A stretch of DNA of 64,000 bases. It comes from Schizophyllum amplum. Its lineage: Eukaryota; Basidiomycota; Agaricomycetes; Agaricales; Schizophyllaceae. Positions 23,101 through 34,626 of the stretch are shown piece after piece (the stretch's first letter is position 1; every line of letters begins with the position of its first letter). The position numbers and the translations under genes are program-made. The DNA lies in assembly GCA_007026445.1 (NCBI GenBank), contig VDMD01000022.1, positions 124,001 through 188,000 of the forward strand, given 5' to 3'. A model generated the notes under the pieces. The model was not told where the DNA came from. It saw nothing but the letters and a program-made list of their open reading frames with translations, and made no database searches.

Positions 23101-24016
23101 TGTCGGGCATGTACTGCCCCAGATCGCCGGGGTCGCGGCTGGCCGCGCTGAGCACGTCCATAAGCAGCAGGTACTTGTCCGGGCTGGATTGCTTGATGGA
23201 CGTGATGTAATTTATTGCCTGTGGTTCGGCGTGGTGCGGGTGGTGCGGGGGAGCGGGCTTGGGTTCCATGGACCAGCGCATGTCGGTCGCCTGCATCACG
23301 GTGCCGGTGGGTGTGGTGACCGTGATGCCAGAGTCGCCAGAGCATTCAATCCGGTAGCCGACGGGCAGGAAGGTGTTGAAGCCCTGGATAAGCATGGGAT
23401 GGCCGTTGAAAAGCTGCGAGACGCGCTTGATGACGCCGGGCGTGTCAATCCTACAACCTCGTCAGCAGGTGCTTCAGACCTAGTAAGCACGCACAGTTGG
23501 CTCTTGAACTCCTTCATGATGTCGAGAAACTTGTTGTACACGTCCGGGTGATCGTTAAACTGTATTTTGACGGCATCCAGATAGCTCAAGGCGTCCGGTG
23601 ACGTTCAGAGAGCGCTCGTTGGCCGAGTGCTGTGGCTGGGTATCCATAAGACTCATCTGTTGCAACGAGCGAGAACCAATGGGGGGCGGCGGCTGGTCCC
23701 CGGGAGTGGCGATGATGCGGGGAACGGGAGGCTTGCGTTCCTCCGCGGGAGATTTGCCTTTCGAGGCGCCGTTCGTCTGCACGCTAGTGTCGACAGGTGT
23801 AGTTGCCGCTTCACCGACCTCAACAATCGGTCGAGAGACGTCCTTGACGGCGTCCGTTGGCTCTTGTGCGGGTTCCTCTCGTGCGCGACTCTCCAGGCTT
23901 TCTTCCGCCACGGGGGACTTTGACGGAAGCGGCTGAGGCTGAGATGTGAGCAGAGGGTTTTCCGCAGGTCCAGCGGGCTCAGCGGGCGCATCCACTGCCA
24001 TCTTTTCGCCTTCCAT
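20140..24016 (-). CDS. SIN3: SIN3 transcriptional co-repressor scaffold
   Basis: SIN3 scaffolds the Rpd3-type histone deacetylase complex in the nucleus. The model is roughly 1,170 aa in about seven exons. After an acidic, Pro/Ser-rich N-terminus comes PAH1 ([20 protein letters not shown], then [19 protein letters not shown]), a weaker PAH2-like segment ([11 protein letters not shown]...DKYLLL...IKAIFKDD), a KRK-rich linker, PAH3 ([27 protein letters not shown]), and the HDAC-interaction domain ([35 protein letters not shown]). A C-terminal Sin3 domain follows, ending [10 protein letters not shown]. Inside PAH1, at about 23593-23599, one extra base separates LNVT from DALSYLDAV with no possible intron. 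As SIN3 is single-copy and widely needed, a base-call error is the likeliest cause. The gene is divergent from the GMC oxidoreductase. Confidence 0.93.
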
Positions 24017-24592
24017 AATGCGAACTTGAGAGTACGAGGAAGAGATGAACGGTCGTCGGCGGGCCGGAAACCCGATTCAGACAACAATGGCCAGTTATCC
24101 CACGCTCATGCTCCACGTGTTTACCACGTGAAAATGGGAGGCTCAACCCGAACGTTCGACCACCATTCCGGAATCCGTGCAGTTCCACACATTTACAGGC
24201 TGTCCTGTCTTCTCTTGCGAAGGCGCCTCGGCTTCAAAATCTTTGCCATCCTGACTCTGTCAGTGGGCGTCCAACTTCACGCTTACAAGCAAGCTTGACG
24301 TCAAAACTGCTCTGTGAGACCGCACTCAACAGAAACTGGATCGATAACGACCTACACTTATTTGATCGTTTGCGCCTTCTCGTCCCTGGCGCCCTATAAG
24401 CGCTTGTGCGCCAGGTGGTCATCTTCGTCATCTTCAATCAAGGAATCCAACTCAAACCTGATGAGCCGACCGTGTCGGCGGACCGCCCATCATGACTGCC
24501 AGGCAACGTTCTCTGTATGAATGTACGCTGGATAGCGAGCGACCTTCACATCTCTTTCCCTCGTACCATCTTTCTCCTTTACTCCTCCTACC
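24017..24592. promoter_or_regulatory. Bidirectional promoter SIN3/GMC with paired CACGTG boxes
   Basis: This is 576 bp between divergent starts. Two perfect CACGTG E-boxes lie at 24114-24119 and 24125-24130, 11 bp apart start to start (about one helical turn), roughly 100-115 bp upstream of the SIN3 ATG. CACGTG is the known core for bHLH factors of the Cbf1/Pho4/USF type. Function here is inferred. Confidence 0.5.
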
Positions 24593-27500
24593 ATGGGATC
24601 CTGGTGGTCGAAGACCGTGTCCGACCCCGCGCAGTACGCGACGCCAGTTTCACTGAACAAGACATCGGATTTGCGGCCCACCATCGACCGGTGTCGGCGA
24701 TACGACTACGTTATTGTTGGCGGAGGTACGTGACTAGAGCGCTCTCTCGCTCTTTACTCGGGCTCTTTGGCTCTTCGACTGGGCGCCTAGCTCTCCGTCC
24801 GCGCACTCACAAGTCGGGCTTGCCACTACAGGAACTGCAGGATGCGTACTGGCATCCCGTCTCACGGAAGACCCCATGTGCACTGTCCTACTTCTGGAGG
24901 CCGGAGAAAGGTATGTGTCAAGACGGAATACATATCAACAACGGGACACGTACATCCGCTCATCATCCCCTAGCCACGAAGGCAACCTCCTCGCGCAGGT
25001 CCCGCTCGGATGGGGTCAGATCCTCAACACTAAGGCGAATTGGAATCATCACACTATGTTCGTAATTTTCTATGCGAAGTCCCGATGACGCGAGCCTTCG
25101 TATCTTTCTACGCGAACTTCCATATTCTCCAAGCAACCCTTCGAATTTCCTACATTTTTCTATGCGGTCCTCCGCATTTACTTATGCACACTTTTGCTTT
25201 GTTTATCCTCCGTAATAGCTATCCCGACCGTTGTGTGGCCCCATCTAACTCACGTCTCTCTAGCGCCCAACAACATCTCAACGGACAGGAGATTTTCTTC
25301 CCCCGCGGTCGGTTGTTAGGAGGTTGCAGGTGCGATGATATTTCTCCCTCTTGTCCTTATCTCAGTCATATAACATACTTGACTGGTCTCCTCAAGCTCC
25401 ATTAATGCATACGTCTACCATCGCTGCGCGCCCGAAGGTCAGTATTGGTGTGATTGATAATCCTTTGGCTCAAAACAGTGGCATGCAGACTTCGACGCCT
25501 GGGAGAAAGCGGGAGCCAGAGGCTGGGGTTACTCGGAGATGGAAAAGTGAGTTTCTTACACCCCCCCTCCCCCCTCTGCAAAATTCCGTTGACCGAGGAC
25601 CCTCGCCGATCCTCAGTATGAACCTTTGCAACTAATGCGTCACCTCCCAGATACTTCCTAAAATCCGAGCACTACCTTCCTCACGCCGAATTTCCTGAGG
25701 TCGATCGCTCTCAGCACGGCGAGGCGGGGCCTATCTGGTCGTCGCATGGTGTGGTGGCGGTAAATAAACTTTTTCTCCTTCCTTATCTCGATGTTCTCGT
25801 CCGAGACGTATCACCTCATTCTTGCTCCCACGCTCCCAAGTTGAACGCTGACTCCCCGATTTCGCTAGCCGATCCTCGACGATGTTATCCAGTCTTGCGG
25901 CAAGCTCGGGATCCCCTATACCCAGTGAGTAGGCAATGCCTGCTTCGCTCTCAGTATATGACGGTTCCGTCTCTTGATGCACCCTCAGGCAGCTAACCAC
26001 TGGCGTGCAGGGACATGAATACGCGTGAGGGCACTCTAGGCGTCGCCCGCGTCGTCTCAGCCGTGGACCCCAAGGGGAATCGTGAGTGGTATTACCAGTC
26101 CTGATTTGCGCGTATCTCTGACGGTGGACTGCACGCTCCGCTAAATGTGACCAACCTCTGCGCATCCGGAATCTATTCATAACAATGGACCTCGTCTTAC
26201 ACAGGCAGCTCGGCCGCCACTGGCTACCTCAACCCCGCCGTGCTGTCCAGGCCGAACCTGACGGTCGCGGTTGGGGCCATAGTAGAGAAGATACTCACAG
26301 CGGGGTCAAGCGACAAGGAGGGATCGGACGACAAGGAAGGAATAGAGGGCGGTCTCCGCGCCGCCGGCGTCGTCCTCGGCAGCAAGACTACCGCAGATAA
26401 GTACTGCGTCGCCGCAGACAGGGAGATCCTGCTCTGCGCGGGCGTCGTCGGCACGCCGCAGCTGCTCCTGCTCTCTGGCGTCGGCCCCCGTGAGGAGATT
26501 GAAAAGCACGGGATCCCGCTGGTGCATGAGCTGCCGGCGGTGGGGAGGAATTTGTCGGATGCGAGTTTTCTTGCGTGAGTCCCGTGGTGTGTTGCTGATC
26601 TGAACCCGCTATCCAGCATATGGCCGCAGGCGCGCTGAACTTTCGCGCAAAGACAGGCGCACCAACTTGGGACTACCTGATGCGGCCACTCGGAGGCGCG
26701 GTCGCCCTGGCCAAGTGGCTCTACACAGGATTTGGCACCCCGCTGGCCGCACAGGGAGCCCAGCTGGTATTCTTCCTGCGCTCTGATGATGCGTCGTGCG
26801 TAGTTATCCACCTTTGTTCGCCGCTGCTCGAGCTGAATAGAGTCCATCTCTCGATAGTCTCCCCATGCATGACAGCACCCCGCCGGAGGCCGTGAAGGAC
26901 ATGACGACGGGCAGCGGCGCGCCCGACATCGAGATACTCGTCGCTCCGCTGTTCATCCTGAACAACGGCGTCATGATACCCTCCAACACAGGCATCACTT
27001 TCGTAAGTGGCGCGGCAGTCACTCGCGCCCACTCGCCGCATCTCATGCCCTCACCTGACTGATTTTGTCTGATCCAGAGCACTATCGCGCTCCAGCCGTC
27101 CAGTACTGGGACGGTTACTCTGCGCAGTGCGCATCCCTGGGATGCACCTCTCATTGATCCCAAGTGCGTCACAGTTATTGAAGTTGATTTCGGGATGTTG
27201 TGCGCTCCGACAAATCACTTACTTATCTCGGGAACTATCCAGTTACGGCGCGGATGAGAATGACCTTGCTGTGGTGGCGAAAGCCGCGCGACTGGCGATG
27301 CGTATCGCGCGAACGGAACCGCTTGCCTCGCAACTGGATCTGCCTGCGGACTCAAAGGATGAGACCACATATTTCTGGCCAGGGGACGCAAATCCAGACA
27401 CGGTGCGTCGCTGTCCCTCGTCTGCCTTGCCTCCGCATCGAATAGTCACGCCCGAATCCGCAGATATCTGACCACGATCTGAAGAGGTGGATCAAGCGGA

Positions 27501-27818
27501 ACGCCGCGACGCCATGGCATTCAGTATGTTTGTCCTTTGATATTGCCGCACTACGTTGAGCATGTGCGGTAGACCTCGTCTGCTCGTATGGGCGCGTCAC
27601 CGGCGACATCGGCCGTCGATCACGAACTGAAAGTGCACGGTATCGGCCGGCTACGCATTGTCGACGCATCCGTATTTCCGATGCAGGTGTCTGGACATCC
27701 CTGCGCAGTAGTCATTGCGGTCGCCGAGCGAGCTGCCGATCTCATCAAGGCCGCGCGGGAGCCGCAAATTCGACACCGCGAAGGCCGAAAATGGGCACAA
27801 TCTGGGACTGAAAGGTAG
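24593..27818 (+). CDS. GMC-family FAD oxidoreductase
   Basis: This is a glucose-methanol-choline oxidoreductase, an FAD enzyme oxidising an alcohol or similar substrate. It starts [12 protein letters not shown]; the dinucleotide-binding motif is YDYVIVGGG (split by an intron) then [13 protein letters not shown] and [11 protein letters not shown] signature 1 is seen as [10 protein letters not shown] + [20 protein letters not shown] across introns, and signature 2 as [16 protein letters not shown]. The C-terminal block has HSTSSARMG, then [19 protein letters not shown] and [14 protein letters not shown], with the conserved His of the active site. There are about ten introns. The one at 26561-26616 begins GCGAGT and must be GC-AG, since using the downstream GTGAGT gives a quick stop. 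No signal peptide is apparent, so an intracellular choline-dehydrogenase/alcohol-oxidase-like role is more likely than a secreted one. Substrate not determinable. Confidence 0.9.
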
Positions 27819-30800
27819 CCGAGGGTGCCGGTGAGGTCCGCCGCGGGATGGCATGACAGCGTGCTGAGGTGGGTACTCCGCGCGCTTGTGTGTGGCGGAC
27901 CTGTGCCTTCGACATTCTCCACTCTATTTGGATAGCCTGCTGGGATTTATGGGATGAATGTCAATGCATCAGTGCACAATGAAAGAAGCGGCGAGGGACC
28001 AGGAGGCCAAGAAAGGGGACCGGGGTTCCCCGCAAGAGACGACGATCGATCATTGCGCATCCACGTTAGGATTGAATACCTGGGAGTGGGCGGTCTTCCC
28101 TTCTGCCGTCTCATTCTCTGGATGATCCTGGCTTAATGCTTTAGAACACTCCGCCGACCACACGTATGTAGCACTATTGTTCGATATGTGCCGCTCAGTC
28201 GAGGGACCTGTGTCTATCTCGCAAGACCGGAGGTAGTGAGCCCCTGATAGAGATATCAAGTTGTGGCTCTCGAAGGCCACCGCTGTACGACTACCCCAAG
28301 TGTCAGCATCCGCGCCACATCGTGTACATCACATGACCGGTTGGTCTCACACGTGAAGATCGGTGCCGACCTACGGAAGGAGCCGAATGCGTGACGCGTC
28401 CAACCTCCCCCTCCACCACCACTGCCAATTCTCGAGGTCACATAGTTGAATCTGCTGATGCTGAGCTTCCCTCACAGATATATCTGAGATACTCGCTATC
28501 TCTTGCATTGAATTCAGCCAACTTTCAATCGACGGCCGTCGTGATAGTAGTGCATCTGTGCGCCGGCCGCCTTTGCCACATCCCCCACAACACTGGCTGG
28601 GAAGCTCAATATATGTGTTTTTCTCCTCGGTCAGCACTGAGACACTATAATGTGCACTGAAGCCCTCAACCTCGTGGAATCGCTCTTTCATACACGAACA
28701 TCGTTTTCTCGACGGTTAAACGAGTGCTGCATTTTGCCGTCATCGTACACGGACGAGATAAGTACGTACGTCCATGGACAGTCTGTAGCAGCTGGCATGC
28801 CGCTGTACGGTCGCGCCAGTCCTGGCCCTGCCATTCTGCCAAGCAGCTGAGGTACGTGTCACATTCTTCAGTGTCACCGTTGATAGCGGTGATGCCGAGA
28901 GGAGTCAAGACCAGGTCAAGACATGCCTCAGCCGGAGAAACCCTGGGACAGAGCTGTTCTTTTTCTTTCTTTGCCGCTGTACGCCCTGACTTAGACCACG
29001 GGAAAGGCGCTTGTGCAATGGCCGCTACAGGAGCTGTACATTATTGGTGACTTGTGAGTCATCCGCTCGCCTCTCATTCAGGCCTCGTGTCTTATACAAC
29101 ACAGCGGACCTACGGGACATACCTTCTATATGACGGGCAATACATTTGCTGCTTAAGTCTCAACACGTCGAAGCAGTCTCTCAAGAAACATCTTTCGGTG
29201 CGTCACTTTCAATCTCTTTCCTTGACCCCCGTTGATGCGCACGGTTCTACCCTTTGCTCGGACTTTGAGTGGACCCGCACCGCATCCTGCGACTACAACA
29301 AGGCTGTGGAGTATACTCCTTAACCCACACTGGTTGATTTTGCGCTGCTCGTTCGACACTGCTCAATTTCTGTCGAGGTTTCCAGGTGCATCGCAGTCGT
29401 GCGCGCAACAAGAGTGCCGGGGTGAGCCAGATCCGTCCATGTCGACCGTCTGCTCAGTGTTAGAAATCATGGAAATGGCCTCTGAGAATGGGTTGCAACT
29501 TGATCCCTTACGGACGCGAGGCCGTTGCTCAAGTGGGTTCTCAGGCAACTGAAGTCTTCCTTGCTTTGTGTTCGCATCCCATTTATCCAGGTGGCAAAAT
29601 TCTGTGCTGCTGGATTGTAGTACAACAGAACTGGTCGTACAGTGGCGACGTGTGGCGAAAACGACAGGGCACGCGGTGTCGCGTATATCGCTTGTAATTG
29701 ACTATGCATTCAGCCTCGCGACGGCGACCCCAGTCATCAGCTCCCTAATCAAGTTGGCAGGAGCACAGTTGTCGATGAGGACTGCTCGGCACCGACTATC
29801 GCGACCTCTGGGCCTTCAGCAACGGGTGTGATCTGTCGATTTCTGCCAATGGCTGCAATCCGTATCAAGTACCCGGTCCGATTTTATCATCGCGGATCCT
29901 CAGGACATGTCAGCTGCATCGACTACCTAGGCTTCGCTGACCTGAAGGCTCTACACGTCGTCGGCGAAGCCAAGAAGTGCAGTTCGCCTGGGTGGTATCG
30001 TCATGCAGTCCGACCACGTTTTGGGGAATCAAGTCGCTCAAATTGTTGGAGGGACCCGCATTCAGTTCATTTACTGGCGCCAGGGCCGTCGGGGAATGCT
30101 CAAGGCCGTATGGCAGTGTCCGCGTCGGCGGATGTGCCCGTATACTTCTGCGATACCAATGGCAGATTAAAGTGGACGTCGTCGCCACGAATGGGGTGTG
30201 GCGCTGCCAGATGTCTTTGAAGCGAGCATGACAAGATGGCAGGCGCCGATGAAGGTTTCGATGTCAGGAGGGACACATTGAGCTGTGGACATGTTGCCAT
30301 GGTAGCGATTCTTCATGGCTTCAGCGCTTCCAGGCGCTTCCGAGAACCCGTGTTGGGTTGCGCGCGACTGCTACACGGCCGCGTAGTCGCAGGGTGATTT
30401 TCAGCTGGGGTCAGATAGTAAGAATCCAGATGTCGACATTACCCAAAAATCCACTCGCGCACGCCTGATTTTCAGGTATCTCCTACGCCAGCTGGATTTC
30501 AGGTTTGCATGCACATGCTGCAGCGTTTCAGCGCTTTCGGCGTCTGCCGTCGTCCAAATCTGGCGCTTCACGACGCCACCCGAGCGCCACCAACCTTGAG
30601 ACCAAACACGGCCAACAGTGATCGCTGAGTCAGCAGGGCACTGGCGTGAAACGACAAGTCCCGCCGTCTTCTGCCCTTGACGACCATGTCCCTCCTGTGC
30701 GCGGCGGTGCGCCTCCCAGGCGCCTCCCACCGTCCGCCGCTCTTGTCGCGATCGCTGCCATCCTTTTGACTCCCTCACCACCGTGATTGCCTGGTTCGAA

Positions 30801-30828
30801 GTCGAGCCTGACGGCCGAAGGCACATTT

Positions 30829-30966
30829 GCGCTGGCGTCTGTCCAGTTTGCGACCGCGCACGCACAGAGGGTCCTGCCCGTGCTGGGGCCGAAGATCAAG
30901 ACACCCTTGGATTGGTCGATACCGAGCTTGACGAAAAGTTCCAGCGAGATCAGCGGGGGTCTCGAC
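30829..30966 (-). pseudogene. Decayed fragment of a 26S proteasome RPT1-type AAA ATPase
   Basis: The minus strand reads VETP, then after one extra [41 protein letters not shown]. This parallels the Walker A region of the RPT1/Rpt base ATPases, whose functional motif is GPPGTGKT. Here one codon is missing, and the catalytic Lys is Arg. Homology stops abruptly on both sides: there is no Walker B and no second region of homology. Several differences (Arg to Trp, Arg to Cys, Pro to Ser) are each one C-to-T step. It is a short relic and cannot encode an active ATPase. The parent is judged by resemblance; another Rpt subunit is possible but LCARAVANRTDA-like wording favours RPT1. Confidence 0.68.
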
Positions 30967-31753
30967 GTTGTTTGGTCCGCCCGATACCTTTGGCAGTGGC
31001 ACATTGGCCAGTATTGCCCGTCGTTTCGCGCCATTGGCGCTTTTATACAAGTGCATGCCGCACTGTTGTCTCACGGCCTGTAGCAGCGTCACCCTCGACA
31101 TTCACGACACTCAGCGAGGACTGCCTCATCACACCCGTTGGCAGGTTATTGCCTTTATTTTGATATGTGTCTGCAGTGATATATGGCCTGCCGGTGAGTG
31201 CTATTCATGAGTAACGGATTTCGCTGATTTATGTCAGCAGTTACTTGCGCATGCCCTACCAAGGATCGCGGGGTGACGGACTTCCGCTATGTGGCCCGAT
31301 TGTTCTTATCTAGTGTCCTCCTGACGATACCGACAGTGTCATTTTTTCTTTTCGATATCATGCGTGCAACCCTGACCCGCACCGACCTGCACCGAGGACG
31401 GAGAGCAGCGGTCGGATGTTTTCGCGTCGGCGAACGTCTTCGGAGAAGGGCCCGCTATCCTGTAGTACGTAGTATCGAGGTCTAGCACATGTAGTATAGA
31501 CAATATATGTGTGCACACCCATTACTCAGCTGTGTGCAGCCGTGCAAGCCAGAGAACAGAACAGCAGCGAATGCAGCGCGGCGGCGAACGCGCGCCACGT
31601 CCGGAGCAGCACGAGGCCAGCACGTGACTTTCTGCACCTGAAATTCACCCGTTCATCGGCTGGAAATCAGGTCGTTGGAACCAGCTGGATATCCGACTAT
31701 TTGAATCGTATGGATTTTAGACTTCCACGGTCGTTGTGCAGGTGTTGTCGATT

Positions 31754-31770
31754 CACCTGAAAATCAGGTG
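31754..31770. repeat. Perfect 7-bp inverted repeat, 3-nt loop
   Basis: CACCTGA-AAA-TCAGGTG forms a small perfect hairpin. Similar CTGA...TCAGG words recur nearby (about 30465-30505 and 31637-31675), so it may be part of a degraded repeat. Confidence 0.55.
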
Positions 31771-34626
31771 TGGACTGCGCGGCCGTGTACCAACATGGTC
31801 AGGGATTTATTCCGAATTGTTTATGAAACGTTTGCGTTTGAGCCTTGAGGGAGAGGAGCACACTGGTTTGCGCTCAGGACCCAGGTCTCAGGGAGCACAG
31901 TTACATACAGACACGTCCAATGCTGGTCCTGATTCGTCACTTTGCCGTGGCGACCTGGTGGCGACTACTGTATGACATGTACACAAGGAGACCCTCGACG
32001 CTCGCCGTGCCCGAGGTCCGACAATGATTCACTGGCACCAGGGAGAACCCAAGAAGCGTGGGCGGGAGGGGCCGCCGACGATGGACGGGTTACAGTTCGA
32101 ACGTCCGAATGCGAAGTTCAACATCGAAGTCACCGTCAAGCTCGTGACCTCAAAGGCGGTTGCCCACGTGAAAGAAGCATGTTCGAGCTTTCGATCTCAG
32201 ATTTGAAAAGAAGTTACACCCTTCCATATACGGAATGCTTCTTTGATTGTCGATCATCCATTTTGCCGCCGGACCCCGCAGATGCCAAATGACCTAAGCC
32301 TGAGCCCGTCGTGTACCGTTACTCTGAGGTTGCTCGTCGACCTCTTCGTCTAGTACATCCTCTGTGTCGCTCTATGTCGGTGATACACAACGTGACTTCG
32401 AAGTTCTGCTTCGCCAGGGATATGTGCTGCCGATGTCTACGTAAACGTCGGACCCGCTGCAGCGGCCTCAGGCGGATCCGCATTCAACTTCAAGACAATG
32501 TACTAATATTGACAGAGCAGGCAGCAATGGAAAGTGGTATGCATCCAGACTTGCATCCCTCCAGGTCTCGACTAATCTTGATGGGAAGCAAACTTCCAGA
32601 GCGACCCAATACCGCGGTGCGGAAACTCTTCCAGTTCCTGGCGAAGCCTTGTCATTCGATGTACGGGTCAGAGGTAAACTTTCCGGAAGTGTTGGACTGT
32701 TATCTAGTAAAGTCACGTACTCTTTGCTAACTTTCCGGACGTCTGCGCATTCGAGACCATCTGTAATTATCTTCGGTCCTTCCGACTCTCTCTGCGTCGT
32801 GGTGACGCTTCATCCGAGGGAAGGCCGATCGAGATGGATGCGTTACGTTGCTAGTTTGTTCGGGATTGAAGCCAGCGCCGATGTCTTGACAAACCGAGCG
32901 CGCTGTGGTATCCCAAACCGCCCATGGTCCATATACGAGTATGGCGTCCTTACTCATTGGTCTCCAGCGCTCATGTGCATGGGTGACGCAGCAATTTCTG
33001 GGTCTCAGACTCAGGTTCAGAGTCAGAGACAGGTTAGAGATACTGTATGCTAAATCGCGCTGTGACAGTGCGGCGCCCCGGCGAGTCTGCTGTATTGGGG
33101 AGCCTCCTCAAGGTCCCGTCCGCGTCGGAGCCTAGCCTCTTCTAATATCCACCTGGCAGACGCTCAAGGCGCTGTATCTTGGAGGCTCTGAATCTGATGT
33201 CCATCACTCTGTCTCTTGCGAGTGCACAATGGGACTGGAAGCAACTAGACGTGGTCTCAGTAACCGGCAGTCCTTGCAAATCCCTTTTCACATGCCTTGG
33301 AACAGCGGGGACACCCAGGGCCGTCGACTGCTACATACCGTACGGGCAAAGCGCTTCGAAATACATCCCAAAAATACGCCCAAAAAGCACTATATACGGT
33401 CCACCCTGCGACTGTGTATACCCGGGCCCGTTGTCAACGCAATTCGGAGTACACTTATCATGGGCGGACGAAAGCGCACTCCAGGCGAACGGCAAAACGG
33501 ACAGAAGTCGCCCGCGCTCGCGGTGGATTGACTTCGAGCAATAAGTAGTCCACCGCTTGTCATTGCTTGATTTTGAACTTGATGCATTGATGTCCAAGAT
33601 ACTGAGGGAGCCGCTCAGGAGTAGTCGAAGGTCCTTTTTGCGCTACTTGCACGGACACTTTGCGCTTCCCTTTGCGTCCGCGGATCCATAAGTCTCAAGC
33701 GCTCACTCGGCTCCGAGTAGGCCCTGGACCGGCAAATGCCGTACTGTACCACGTCGCGGAGGTCGTTAAAGTGTGACGTGTCACAAGGACTTCGCTCTCT
33801 TCGTCCTTCTTCATCCACGTCAACTCTACGATTTGCGAACTCGCCTGGCAGAGGAAGAATGAAGCTCGACAACAACCTAACCTGCTTTGCGAAGATCAAT
33901 GACTTAGCTTAGCTGGGCTGAATACTCGCCAAACGCGTCAGGAGAAGATTGGTTTCGAGATTGAGAGTCAACACTTCTGATGCTCCCATCACGAACCCGC
34001 GTGCAGCGGGACTGCGGTGCGACCGGTATGGGCCCGAGTATCTTTGTACCTTCTCCACATTGGACCTGAGCGGCCTGCAGAGACTTGAACGTGTCGAATG
34101 AAGCTCGTCCAGCCGTGCCGCAGTCCCGGAGGATTTTGGCTTCACATCTAGCTCGCCTCGCCTCTTGGCAGTAAAGCGACTGTTGCTTAGTCCGCCTCTT
34201 TACCGGTCGGCGGTCCTGTTAAGTAGGCGAGAACGAAACGATTGATCTGCATACGAATGGGTACGCCGGCGTCCAGGGCAGTGTCGGGCGACGAGGATTT
34301 GAAGAGAGGAGTGGGGTACGATCATTTTGGGCGCGTCAGTGCTAAAGTGAGCCCGTGACCAAGTCTTCAGATACTAGCAGATTTGGGATGATCCGCTGCG
34401 CGAAGCCGCGTGAGGTCTGCCGCCTGCGGTGCGTTTCAACACCTGCCCGCCAAGGATTTGAACGTTCGAACGCGCGCGATCGGGGTGGATATCCAGTTTG
34501 TCACCGGTATAGACCATCACATATACGCCGGACTACTTAAGCAACTGTCCATACCCGTCTCTCGATACTCGTGCTTCTCCCTCCCCGCATAGCCCACGCA
34601 AGCTTTGCTTCGAATCAATAATCGTG

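Larger units (their letters stand above)
27819..34626. other. Gene-poor 6.8 kb block
   Basis: No gene with recognisable domains and splice structure is visible. Frames are short on both strands. It contains the RPT1-like relic at 30829-30966 and an inverted repeat at 31754-31770. Weak coding-like phrases occur near 32730-32860 plus (a Phe/Leu-rich segment) and 33160-33230 plus (WQTLKALYLGG), which recall F-box/LRR tails but are not continuous. No transposase, reverse transcriptase or long terminal repeat was recognised. Confidence 0.4.
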
